A stretch of 27,157 nt of DNA from an uncultured Alistipes sp. Lineage in GTDB: Bacteria; Bacteroidota; Bacteroidia; Bacteroidales; Rikenellaceae. The first letter of the stretch is position 1. Every line of letters starts with the position of its first letter. The notes beneath the pieces were generated by a model. That model saw only the letters and a list, made by a program, of their open reading frames with translations. It had not been told where the DNA came from and searched no databases. Below, piece after piece: positions 8,320 to 15,152 of this stretch. The translations under genes were made by a program, and so were the position numbers. The stretch is taken from assembly GCA_900545315.1 (NCBI GenBank), contig UQYM01000035.1, positions 1-27,157 on the forward strand, read 5' to 3'.

Positions 8320-9006
8320 ATGTTCACCGCACAAAAAACACGCAAAGAGAACATTGCGGAATACATTCTGTACCTGTGGCAATTAGAGGATTTGCTTCGT
8401 GCTCTGCAGTTCAGCCCGGAGGCAATCTACTCGCAGTTGGTTCAGCCTTCGGGACTCTCGGAGAGTCAAAAACAGGCAGCCTTTTTATGGTACATGGATA
8501 TTGTCAACCTGCTGCGTGAAGAGGGGAAAGAACAACAGGGACACTTGGAACATACGCTTCATCTGATTGCCGATCTGAACAATCTGCACAACCAGCTGTT
8601 AGTACTGCCTGTAGGGGCAGAGTACCGTCGGTTGTACAGCCGGGTGGCTCCTGAACTTCCCAAAATGAAAGCCCGCCTCAAAGATTCAGACATCAGCGAT
8701 GTCGAGCTGTTTTTCCGGGCGCTCTATTCGGTTGTTTTGTTGCGGATCCAATCGGCTGGCAAGCACAACCGCGAGGCACAAGGAGGCTCTACTACCTCAC
8801 CTGTCACCACTTCCGATACAGATACCAACAGCAATACCGATGCCTCACGCCAAAAATATATCGACGATGTCTTGACGCTGATCTCGCCCGTGGTAGCCGA
8901 GTTGGCCACCATGTTCCGCAAGATCGAACGCGGTGAGATCGATCTGTTCGGCAACGATCCGAAGGCTAAAACACCCTCCAACGAGACCAAAACCAACGTA
9001 CATTGA
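8320..9006 (+). CDS. DUF4924 family protein
   Basis: This 228-residue soluble, mostly helical protein matches my recollection of DUF4924, a Bacteroidetes-restricted family of unknown function. The opening MFTAQKTRKENIAEYILYLW (1-20) is the family signature, followed by QLEDLLRA. A helical middle, including GHLEHTLHLIADLNNLH (74-90), leads to FFRALYSVVLLRIQ (131-144). Family members are usually about 180 residues; the excess comes mainly from a Ser/Thr/Asp-rich segment at about 148-177 and a polar tail after about 212. The last helix, ISPVVAELATMFRKI (188-202), resumes the family pattern. Its stop at 9006 is one base before the ATG of the WbqC gene, so the two are an operon. No signal peptide or membrane span is present. 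Confidence 0.82.
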   Translation: MFTAQKTRKENIAEYILYLWQLEDLLRALQFSPEAIYSQLVQPSGLSESQKQAAFLWYMDIVNLLREEGKEQQGHLEHTLHLIADLNNLHNQLLVLPVGAEYRRLYSRVAPELPKMKARLKDSDISDVELFFRALYSVVLLRIQSAGKHNREAQGGSTTSPVTTSDTDTNSNTDASRQKYIDDVLTLISPVVAELATMFRKIERGEIDLFGNDPKAKTPSNETKTNVH

Positions 9007-9007
9007 G

Positions 9008-9727
9008 ATGATTCTGCTCCCGACGGCCTATTTGGGCAATCTGCAATATTACTCCAAGCTGTTGAGTGGTCACGCCTGCATCGATCTGCACGAGCACTAC
9101 CTCAAACAGAGCTGGCGCAACCGTTGTGATATTCTTTCAGCCGGTGGTGTGATGTCGTTGACAGTTCCGGTATTTCACACGGGCGGGGTCAGCACCCCCA
9201 CCTGCGAGATTCGCATCGACTACGCCAAACGGTGGCAACACCAGCACTGGCAGGCCATCGTATCTGCCTACCGGGGGGCTCCCTACTTCGACCACTATGA
9301 AGGGGAATTGGCTCCTCTGTTTACCGAACGCTTTGAGAGGCTCGTTGAACTGAACAATGCATTGCTGCAAGTAACCTTACGGCTGCTCGACCCATCCGGA
9401 GTCGCCGCCAAACAAATTACCTTCACAGACCGTTACTGGTCAGCCGAAGATTATGAGGGGACGACACTGAACAATCCAACCGAATCGGAGACTTCTCACG
9501 CCACGGAAGGGGGCCACGCAGACACGGTTTGTGACTTGCGGATGAATTTTTCGCCCAAACCCCGGCTGAGTCGTCCCGACCCAACGTTCTCAGCACCGCA
9601 GTACTATCAAACATTTTCGGATCGGTTACCTTTTGCTCCGAACCTTTCGATCATTGATCTGCTATTTTGCGAAGGTCCGGCCGCAGCAGACATTTTACGT
9701 GCAGCCTATCACCATCCCGCACAATAG
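9008..9727 (+). CDS. WbqC-family protein
   Basis: This 239-residue protein begins MILLPTAYLGNLQYYSKL, the opening of WbqC-like proteins (PF08889), and has the family's LKQSWRNRC segment (about 37-45) and ARRWQHQHWQ-like stretch (AKRWQHQHWQAI, about 76-87), then a Y-x-x-A/G-x-Y-F motif (AYRGAPYFDHY, about 90-100). WbqC was named from an O-antigen locus and its biochemistry is unsettled; Bacteroidetes often encode a copy outside O-antigen clusters. The frame is open upstream of 9008, but the chosen ATG gives the conserved N-terminus and starts one base after the DUF4924 stop. Compared with family members, the region around residues 150-200 looks like a poorly conserved insert. Confidence 0.85.
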   Translation: MILLPTAYLGNLQYYSKLLSGHACIDLHEHYLKQSWRNRCDILSAGGVMSLTVPVFHTGGVSTPTCEIRIDYAKRWQHQHWQAIVSAYRGAPYFDHYEGELAPLFTERFERLVELNNALLQVTLRLLDPSGVAAKQITFTDRYWSAEDYEGTTLNNPTESETSHATEGGHADTVCDLRMNFSPKPRLSRPDPTFSAPQYYQTFSDRLPFAPNLSIIDLLFCEGPAAADILRAAYHHPAQ

Positions 9728-9741
9728 CAAGCAACGAACAA

Positions 9742-9775
9742 AATAAAGGGGAAAGCTTCATGGACACCCCTTATT
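9742..9775 (+). terminator. Weak hairpin after the WbqC gene
   Basis: AATAAAGGGG (9742-9751) can pair with CCCCTTATT (9767-9775), with one bulged A and a 15-base loop, starting 14 bases after the stop. No T tract follows, so this is only a possible terminator. Confidence 0.35.
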
Positions 9776-10193
9776 GCTCTCAAGCAGGAAAATCCTGCAA
9801 ATAAATATGCCCCATAACAGGAAGCCTGCCACGCCCCCCCTCACAGTCGCACAATAGCCTCAATTCGGGATTTAACGTCATAACCACACAACTGGCTTGC
9901 AAACAGACAGACGCTTCCAGGATACGGATTAACGATTCACCCCCCCACCCTTTACCCAATCGCACGTCCCGCATGACCCAAACGTGTGATCAATCCGTTC
10001 CTCACCGCTTCGCTTCGCTATTATCCTACGAATGCGGGGCAATCGCCTACTCTTCACCAACAGCAATACGGAATACAATCCAAACGATTGATCCACAAAG
10101 CAACACTTTTGATGTCGCATCCATCCCCTCAAACAGGGATTGGACAGTAGGCCATCCCGACTGCAACAACTGGCGATCACAACGCCAAAAAAA

Positions 10194-10225
10194 TTTGCAC
10201 ACGCCAACGGATTTGTTTACCTTTG
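10194..10225 (+). promoter_or_regulatory. Bacteroidetes-type promoter for the winged-helix/EEP operon
   Basis: TTTG at 10194-10197 (-33) and TACCTTTG at 10218-10225 (-7, consensus TAnnTTTG) are separated by 20 bases, the spacing known for the Bacteroidetes housekeeping sigma factor. Transcription would start near 10232-10235 and give a leader of about 130 bases before the ATG at 10367. Confidence 0.75.
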
Positions 10226-10366
10226 CTTAATCGGTTCGAAGGACGAACAAGACCTTTACAGCTCTCATAATGAACATCCAAGCAGGCGGTTATCATTAAG
10301 GCAGGGCCATTCGGAACCGATTCACTGCATAGAGATCAATCAGTATTCATTTAACACATAACGATT

Positions 10367-10537
10367 ATGGAAGAGAAGATTTTAAAAGCACTCGCTGAAA
10401 AGGGCGCCATGCGTCCGGGAGACATTGCGGCAGCAGCCGGGATCGACAAAGAGGAGGCCAGCAAAGTGATCAAACAGTTGGCCAAAGAGGGAAAAATTTA
10501 CTCTCCGAAACGTTGCTACTATGACATCAAGAAGTAA
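10367..10537 (+). CDS. Small winged helix-turn-helix DNA-binding protein (56 aa)
   Basis: This 56-residue protein (MEEKILKALAEKGAM to RCYYDIKK) reads as a minimal winged helix: helix 1 at about 2-12, helix 2 around RPGDIAAAAG (16-25), recognition helix KEEASKVIKQLAKEG (28-42), and a short wing, KIYSPKRCYY (43-52). Free-standing domains of this size, usually called ArsR/MarR-like, occur in Bacteroidetes, Clostridia and archaea. No effector domain or metal site is present, so it probably acts as a small DNA-binding regulator. It is first after a strong promoter, and its last 17 bases overlap the start of the next gene in another reading frame, so the two are translationally linked. Its targets are unknown; autoregulation is a reasonable guess. 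Confidence 0.8.
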   Translation: MEEKILKALAEKGAMRPGDIAAAAGIDKEEASKVIKQLAKEGKIYSPKRCYYDIKK

Positions 10538-11438
10538 GCGGAGAATAGCCTTGTGTGGGCGGTTGGCAGCAGTTTCAATGTTGATTGCCCTGTTTGTGGG
10601 GACAACGGGCTGCAAACAGGAGGGTTCATCCACCCCGATGACGGTTGGCAGCTTCAACATCTGGTGCGGGGTGATTGACACCGGAGCGTTCCCTTGGAAG
10701 ACACGTTGTGAGCAGATTGCATCGTTGGTCAAGTTCCATGATTACGACATCATCGGCATGCAGGAGGTTCGTCCCGAACAGTTGGCTGACCTGCGTGCAG
10801 CGCTACCCGAATATACCGCTATTGGCACAGGTCGGGATGGTGTAGGTCAAGGCGAGCACTCCCCGATCTTTTTCCGGACGGAGCGCTACGCGTTGCTTGA
10901 CAGTGGCACCTTTTGGTTGTCGGAGCGTCCGGATACCGTATCGATTGGGTGGGATGCAGCATACAATCGGGTTTGCACTTGGGCCAAATTCAACGACAAG
11001 TACAACAACAAAGAGTTTTTCTACTTCAACACCCATCTTGATCACATGGGGCCAATTGCGCGTCACAATGGGGCGCAATTGATCTGCGACCGGATTCAGG
11101 AGAAGGTTGGGAGTAATTATCCGGTCTTCTGTTCGGGTGATTTCAATGCAGAGTGGGAGGATGATCCGATCAAGGTGATGCGGGAACATCTCACCTCTGC
11201 CCGCGAAGCCACCCAAAGCGCTCCTTATGATCTGGGCAATTCGATCAGTTACAATGGGCTACCTGTTGGTGGAGGCGAGATGAATCTCCCCGATTCTTTG
11301 GATGGTCGCACCGAGATCGATTATGTATTTGTCAACGGTCACGTTGCGGTACTGAAGTATGGCATTTTGCGGGATTCCGACGGCAAGCATTATCCATCGG
11401 ACCACTTCCCGATCCTGATCCAAGCCAAACTTGAATAA
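10521..11438 (+). CDS. Endonuclease/exonuclease/phosphatase family lipoprotein
   Basis: This 305-residue protein has a basic N-region (SRSKRR), a hydrophobic stretch and a lipobox-like GTTGCK with Cys31, so it is probably a lipoprotein exported across the inner membrane. The mature part is a complete DNase I-like (EEP) fold: GSFNIWCG with Asn46, GMQEVRP with Glu82, FNTHLDHMG (169-177), CSGDFNAEW (204-212), EIDYVFV (about 270) and a final SDHFPIL with the catalytic His. Such secreted proteins in Bacteroidetes may cleave nucleic acid, sphingomyelin-like lipids or phosphate esters; the substrate cannot be read from the motifs. Starting at 10521 keeps the basic residues a signal peptide needs, whereas the later in-frame ATG loses them. 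It overlaps the winged-helix gene by 17 bases. Confidence 0.9.
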   Translation: MTSRSKRRIALCGRLAAVSMLIALFVGTTGCKQEGSSTPMTVGSFNIWCGVIDTGAFPWKTRCEQIASLVKFHDYDIIGMQEVRPEQLADLRAALPEYTAIGTGRDGVGQGEHSPIFFRTERYALLDSGTFWLSERPDTVSIGWDAAYNRVCTWAKFNDKYNNKEFFYFNTHLDHMGPIARHNGAQLICDRIQEKVGSNYPVFCSGDFNAEWEDDPIKVMREHLTSAREATQSAPYDLGNSISYNGLPVGGGEMNLPDSLDGRTEIDYVFVNGHVAVLKYGILRDSDGKHYPSDHFPILIQAKLE

Positions 11439-11468
11439 TCAGCATCCGTCTAATTATTTTTGAACGAT

Positions 11469-11504
11469 CAATAAAGGGTACCCGTCAATGGGTACCCTTT
11501 ATTG
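11469..11504 (+). terminator. Terminator hairpin after the EEP gene
   Basis: A perfect 15-base inverted repeat (11469-11483 with 11490-11504) around a six-base loop lies 30 bases after the stop. The A-rich left arm and T-rich right arm (CCTTTATTG) give an intrinsic-terminator look, although the T run is inside the stem. Confidence 0.75.
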
Positions 11505-11975
11505 TTGCAAATTATTATTGCAGAAACCCCTAAATACCACGCCCTCCGTTGGAATGCTACTACACAATGTTTCGCCGGGAGCAACGACACACAATGACTA
11601 TGGAGCTCATGAGCCACCAACAACGCACCTTAACAACTGACACTCACCCTTTCACAATGTAAATTCCGACAACAAAACAGCATACGACTGACCACGCCGC
11701 GCTTAACGTAATTACGCCTTTCCCTCTTTCTCCCTCCCTGCACTCTTCTCCTTTTCGCACTTTTCCCCAACCTGTTTACATCTCACTCTTTACCCAACTC
11801 TTTCAGGCCTATCACCCCCCTTTGTCGCATTTTTTCGTTCACACACCAACTTACAAGTTTGCACGGACCTTCCGCACCTCGCTTTCACATTTTTGTTCAC
11901 AACAAACATCTGATTACAGATTTTCACTTTTCCAGTGCCGTTATATTTCCTGACGACGTCTTGCAATTTTATCAT

Positions 11976-12008
11976 TTTGTCAGACAATCAACATTTTCAC
12001 TATCTTTG
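11976..12008 (+). promoter_or_regulatory. Bacteroidetes-type promoter for the SNF transporter
   Basis: TTTG at 11976-11979 (-33) and TATCTTTG at 12001-12008 (-7) are 21 bases apart, within the known 19-21 range. The start would be near 12015, with a leader of about 100 bases before the ATG at 12116. Confidence 0.75.
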
Positions 12009-12115
12009 TCCCGATTGGTTCTATTCAAAGAGGAGTCAACCACATTGGCCAACGTGGAAGCCTCAACACACAAGGGCAAACCACAACAGGCATATTTTTG
12101 AAATTGTAAGCCAGC

Positions 12116-13459
12116 ATGAAACCTCGCAGCTCTTTTGGAAGTCGGTTCGGAGCCATCGCCGTCGTAGGCGGCTCGGTGGTCGGACTCGGCAACATCTGGA
12201 GATTCCCCTATATCGCCGGTGAAAACGGTGGTGCCGCATTTATCTTAGTCTATGTAACACTTAGCCTATTGATCTGTATTCCGATCATGTTGACGGAGTT
12301 CAGCATCGGTCGTCACACCCGTTCAAATGCACTGCGAGCCTTTCGTCGGCTCTCGCCACGCGGATACTGGAACGGGGCAGGCTACCTCGGCATCGCCACC
12401 TCGACCATCATTCTTTCGTTTTACGCTGTCATTGCCGGTTGGGCACTTCACTTCCTGAAGGTGGCCATCACCGGCGGCTTCCTCAACCACAACTCCGAAC
12501 AGATCCGCCAAGGATTCGATCACTATGTTGCTCAGGGCTACGGCTCCATGTTCTGGACCTTCCTGTTCATTGCCTTTATCGCCTTCATTGTCATGCGTGG
12601 AGTCGAAAAGGGAATTGAAAAGTTCGGCAAGGTGGTGATGCCTTTCATGATACTGCTACTGATCGGGTTGGTCATCAACTCGATGACGTTGGAGGGGGCC
12701 AAAGAGGGTATCTCCTTCCTGCTGACTCCCGACTTCGGAAAGATCAATGGACATGTTGTACTGCAGGCACTCGGCCAGGCCTTTTTCTCGCTGAGTCTCG
12801 GCATGGGCACGATGATCACCTACGGCTCATACATCCCAAAACAGGAGAATATGTTCCGAATGGCCGCCACCATCGCCATCACCGACACTTGCGTCGCTAT
12901 TTTGGCCGGTTTGGCCATCTTCCCTGCGGTCTTCTCTTACGGAATTAACCCCACTTCAGGCCCAGAGCTGGTCTTCATTACACTTCCGACTGTATTCGGC
13001 AATATGTCGGGCGGTTATCTATTAGGAATCCTTTTCTTCTTCCTGCTCTTCACGGCGTCAATTTCCTCATCGGTATCGTTGCTGGAGGTGGCCACCCTCT
13101 ACATCAGCGAAGAGATGCACCTGCGTCGCCGTACGGCCACCTTGATTGCGGTCGTGGTGGTGGCAGCCCTAAGTTCGCTGTGCCTCTGGTCACAACTCCC
13201 CGACTCTTCTCTGCGGGTGCTTGGCATGAACATCTTCGATCTGTTCAACAACCTCACTTCGCTGTACATGTTGCCGCTGGGAGGTCTGCTTTCGGTGCTG
13301 TTCGCCGGTTGGGTTATGCGTAACAGAACTTTGCAGGATGAGGTCACCTCGCGAGGACGTTACGGTACCTCCATCTATCCTTATTACCGTGTGATCGTCC
13401 GCTTTGTTGCCCCGGTGGTCATCGTCCTGCTGTTCCTCGATCAGTTGAATGTCATCTGA
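12116..13459 (+). CDS. SNF (SLC6/NSS) family sodium-dependent transporter
   Basis: This 447-residue inner-membrane protein has the LeuT fold of the neurotransmitter:sodium symporter family. The first span contains GGSVVGLGNIWRFPYIAGEN (18-37), the unwound substrate- and sodium-binding helix and the family's most conserved stretch. About eleven spans follow, including a region with SLGMGTMITYGSYI (about 223-236), the span-6 substrate site, and ASISSSVSLLEV (about 313-324), the span-8 sodium site. The length fits bacterial MhsT-like members, which import amino acids by Na+ coupling; the substrate is probably a hydrophobic or aromatic amino acid, by family inference only. It stands alone, with its own promoter and long intergenic flanks. 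No clear terminator follows. Confidence 0.95.
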   Translation: MKPRSSFGSRFGAIAVVGGSVVGLGNIWRFPYIAGENGGAAFILVYVTLSLLICIPIMLTEFSIGRHTRSNALRAFRRLSPRGYWNGAGYLGIATSTIILSFYAVIAGWALHFLKVAITGGFLNHNSEQIRQGFDHYVAQGYGSMFWTFLFIAFIAFIVMRGVEKGIEKFGKVVMPFMILLLIGLVINSMTLEGAKEGISFLLTPDFGKINGHVVLQALGQAFFSLSLGMGTMITYGSYIPKQENMFRMAATIAITDTCVAILAGLAIFPAVFSYGINPTSGPELVFITLPTVFGNMSGGYLLGILFFFLLFTASISSSVSLLEVATLYISEEMHLRRRTATLIAVVVVAALSSLCLWSQLPDSSLRVLGMNIFDLFNNLTSLYMLPLGGLLSVLFAGWVMRNRTLQDEVTSRGRYGTSIYPYYRVIVRFVAPVVIVLLFLDQLNVI

Positions 13460-14018
13460 TTTTCACCGCCACCGACCTCTAAAACGGACGCCCCAACTTG
13501 TACAATTAAGCCGAACATTCAGCTTCCCCACGGCTGTTAACCTGGGGACAGATCGTCTCGGCTCCATAACAGCGGTAAAACGACGAACAGCCGCTCCCTT
13601 CTCACAATTCAACAACGCCTTACCTAAAGGAGAGTGGGCACATTTCCTACGCGCTTCATCCTGCCGTAAACTGCCTTTTCTGATGGATTTATTCCACAAG
13701 GTTGGGCGGAATGCAAAAAAAGTTTATCTTTAAAGTTTGATTGGGTTCGCTTCGAGAGGATTTGGGGACACGCAGCTGCTTCGAAACGAGAGAGACACGA
13801 CTCACGCTGGGAGTGTTATCAGCTACTGAACACCTTTGTTACGAATATTGGCTCTCGCCCCCCCGAACAAAACAATAGGACCCTTTGAATAAACGATTAA
13901 ACAAGAAAGATTTGTCATCTTGTTGTCGATTCCGTTGACAACCGGCCGCGAGGTGGTTTGTCGCTCCCGGGCATCACGACAGACAACAAACAGAAACAAA
14001 ACAAATTGATACAACACC
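13460..14018. other. Intergenic region (559 bases)
   Basis: No terminator for the transporter and no full promoter for the isomerase gene were found; CACCTTTG at about 13829-13836 is a one-mismatch -7 without a -33. A 94-codon plus-strand frame overlapping the transporter stop (13449-13733) and a 78-codon frame opposite it look random. A short inverted repeat (GTTGTC near 13922, GACAAC near 13936) is of unknown meaning. Confidence 0.55.
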
Positions 14019-14462
14019 ATGACCAAAGGCATCATTCACACTGAGAAGGGCGATATGTTCGTCGAATTTTACGACAAAGAGACACCCGGCACTGTAGCCA
14101 ATTTCGTTAAGCTCGCGAAAAGTGGTTTTTATGACGGGCTCACTTTCCATCGGGTTATTCCAGGGTTTGTAATTCAGGGCGGTTGTCCGCTGGGGAACGG
14201 CACCGGAGGCCCGGGGTACACCATCAAGTGCGAGACTTCGGGCGGCAAACAATACCACGATCGTGGGGTACTCTCCATGGCTCACCGGGGCAAAGACACT
14301 GGCGGATCGCAATTCTTCATCTGCTGCAATCGTGAGAACACGGCCCATTTGGATGGGGTTCACACCTGTTTTGGGCGTGTAGTCGAAGGGTTGGACGTGA
14401 TTGACAAGATTCGCCAAGGGGACAAAATTATCAAAATCGACATCATCGAAGAGGAGGCTTAA
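14019..14462 (+). CDS. Cyclophilin-type peptidyl-prolyl cis-trans isomerase
   Basis: The 147-residue product is a single cyclophilin domain without signal peptide, so it is a cytosolic foldase that isomerises Xaa-Pro bonds. Active-site landmarks are FHRVIPGFVIQGG (43-55) with Arg45, Phe50 and Gln53, then MAHRGKDTGGSQFFI (87-101), and HLDGVHTCFGRV (110-121). The Trp that binds cyclosporin in human CypA is His110 here, a substitution common in short bacterial cyclophilins that should weaken drug binding but not activity. The DUF3127 gene begins two bases after its stop, behind the purine-rich GAGGAGG at the end of this gene, so the two form an operon. Confidence 0.95.
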   Translation: MTKGIIHTEKGDMFVEFYDKETPGTVANFVKLAKSGFYDGLTFHRVIPGFVIQGGCPLGNGTGGPGYTIKCETSGGKQYHDRGVLSMAHRGKDTGGSQFFICCNRENTAHLDGVHTCFGRVVEGLDVIDKIRQGDKIIKIDIIEEEA

Positions 14463-14464
14463 GG

Positions 14465-14833
14465 ATGGACTTTGAAGGAAAAGTATTGACCGTACTGCCC
14501 GTTGTCAAGGGGACTAATGCACGGGGCGAATGGGTAAAACAGGAGGTAATTTTCGAACAGCCGGGCGAATTCAACCGCAAGATCTGTGTCGGCTTTTGGG
14601 GAGACAAGGCCGCTGAAGCCGGGACACTGCAGCCGGGTGAGATGGTCAACATCTCCGCCAATGTGGAGTCGCGTGAGTTCAATGGACGCTGGTACACCGA
14701 CGTTCGGGCATGGCGCATGACTCGCAAAGCTTCTGCTGCTGCATCTCCTGCACCGGATGCCTTACCTCCGCTGGATACCTTTACGCCGGAAGAGTCGGCC
14801 GACTCGAAAGAGGTGGACGATCTGCCCTTCTAA
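14465..14833 (+). CDS. DUF3127 OB-fold-like protein with SSB-like C-terminal tip
   Basis: The 122-residue protein matches DUF3127, a small Bacteroidetes family predicted to be OB-fold-like. The globular part (about 1-86) opens MDFEGKVLTVLPVV, continues with EWVKQEVIFEQ and NRKICVGFWG (37-46), and ends WYTDVRAWRM. An Ala/Pro-rich linker (about 88-104) leads to an acidic tail ending EVDDLPF. That architecture (OB-like core, flexible linker, acidic tip ending in Pro-Phe) closely resembles bacterial SSB, whose C-terminal DDxxPF recruits DNA repair and replication proteins. It has a good Shine-Dalgarno-like GAGGAGG 8-14 bases upstream, which is unusual for this phylum, and follows the cyclophilin gene directly. 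DNA binding is inference. Confidence 0.85.
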   Translation: MDFEGKVLTVLPVVKGTNARGEWVKQEVIFEQPGEFNRKICVGFWGDKAAEAGTLQPGEMVNISANVESREFNGRWYTDVRAWRMTRKASAAASPAPDALPPLDTFTPEESADSKEVDDLPF

Positions 14834-15152
14834 CGGAGCACGATCAACTGGGGCCACACCATATACCCCACTCGATTTTTGCGCATGCTGAGCAGTGATC
14901 TGCAAATAGAGAGGGTTTGACATCTCCGCAGCGACGCAACAGACACAACCGGCTGACATATTAAGCTATACGCGAGACTATCGTAATGAATAGCCTCGCG
15001 TATTTTTTATATATCAACCTATAAATCGAGGCAACACGCACCAATCACTTCCGACCACACCATGTCTTTTCCCCCAGCCCTGCACAACAACATCCAACCG
15101 ACCGCGACCACTCCATCCATCACCTCGCAGCATTCCGGAAAGCTCACCCCTT
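14834..15152. other. Intergenic region between convergent genes (319 bases)
   Basis: It holds the terminator at 14968-15008. The rest shows no gene, and no separate terminator was found for the minus-strand symporter. Confidence 0.6.
14968..15008 (+). terminator. Rho-independent terminator of the cyclophilin/DUF3127 operon
   Basis: ATACGCGAG (14968-14976) pairs with CTCGCGTAT (14995-15003), and four more pairs follow beyond one mismatch; six T residues follow at 15003-15008. It lies 135 bases after the DUF3127 stop. Confidence 0.8.

Larger units (their letters stand above)
9728..10366. other. Intergenic region (639 bases)
   Basis: Apart from the weak hairpin at 9742-9775 and the strong promoter at 10194-10225, I see nothing convincing. 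Open frames on both strands (85 and 92 codons around 9929-10230) look random, with frequent rare residues such as Cys and Trp, and the plus-strand one ends on top of the promoter. No tRNA or riboswitch fold was recognised. Confidence 0.6.
11439..12115. other. Intergenic region (677 bases), partly pyrimidine-rich
   Basis: It holds the terminator at 11469-11504 and the transporter promoter at 11976-12008. Between them, roughly 11716-11840 is strikingly pyrimidine-rich on the plus strand (runs of C and T with few purines). No convincing gene, riboswitch or tRNA was found. Open frames around 11790-12222 look random. Confidence 0.6.

Noticed and set aside
9929..10230. Overlapping open frames of 85-92 codons in the gap before the winged-helix gene
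   Set aside because: Random-looking composition, and the plus-strand frame ends on top of a good promoter.
10232..10249. GGTTCGAA, reminiscent of a tRNA T-loop
   Set aside because: No complementary arms, acceptor stem or CCA end around it.
13449..13733. 94-codon plus-strand frame after the SNF transporter
   Set aside because: Overlaps the transporter stop, no ribosome binding site, no protein-like pattern.
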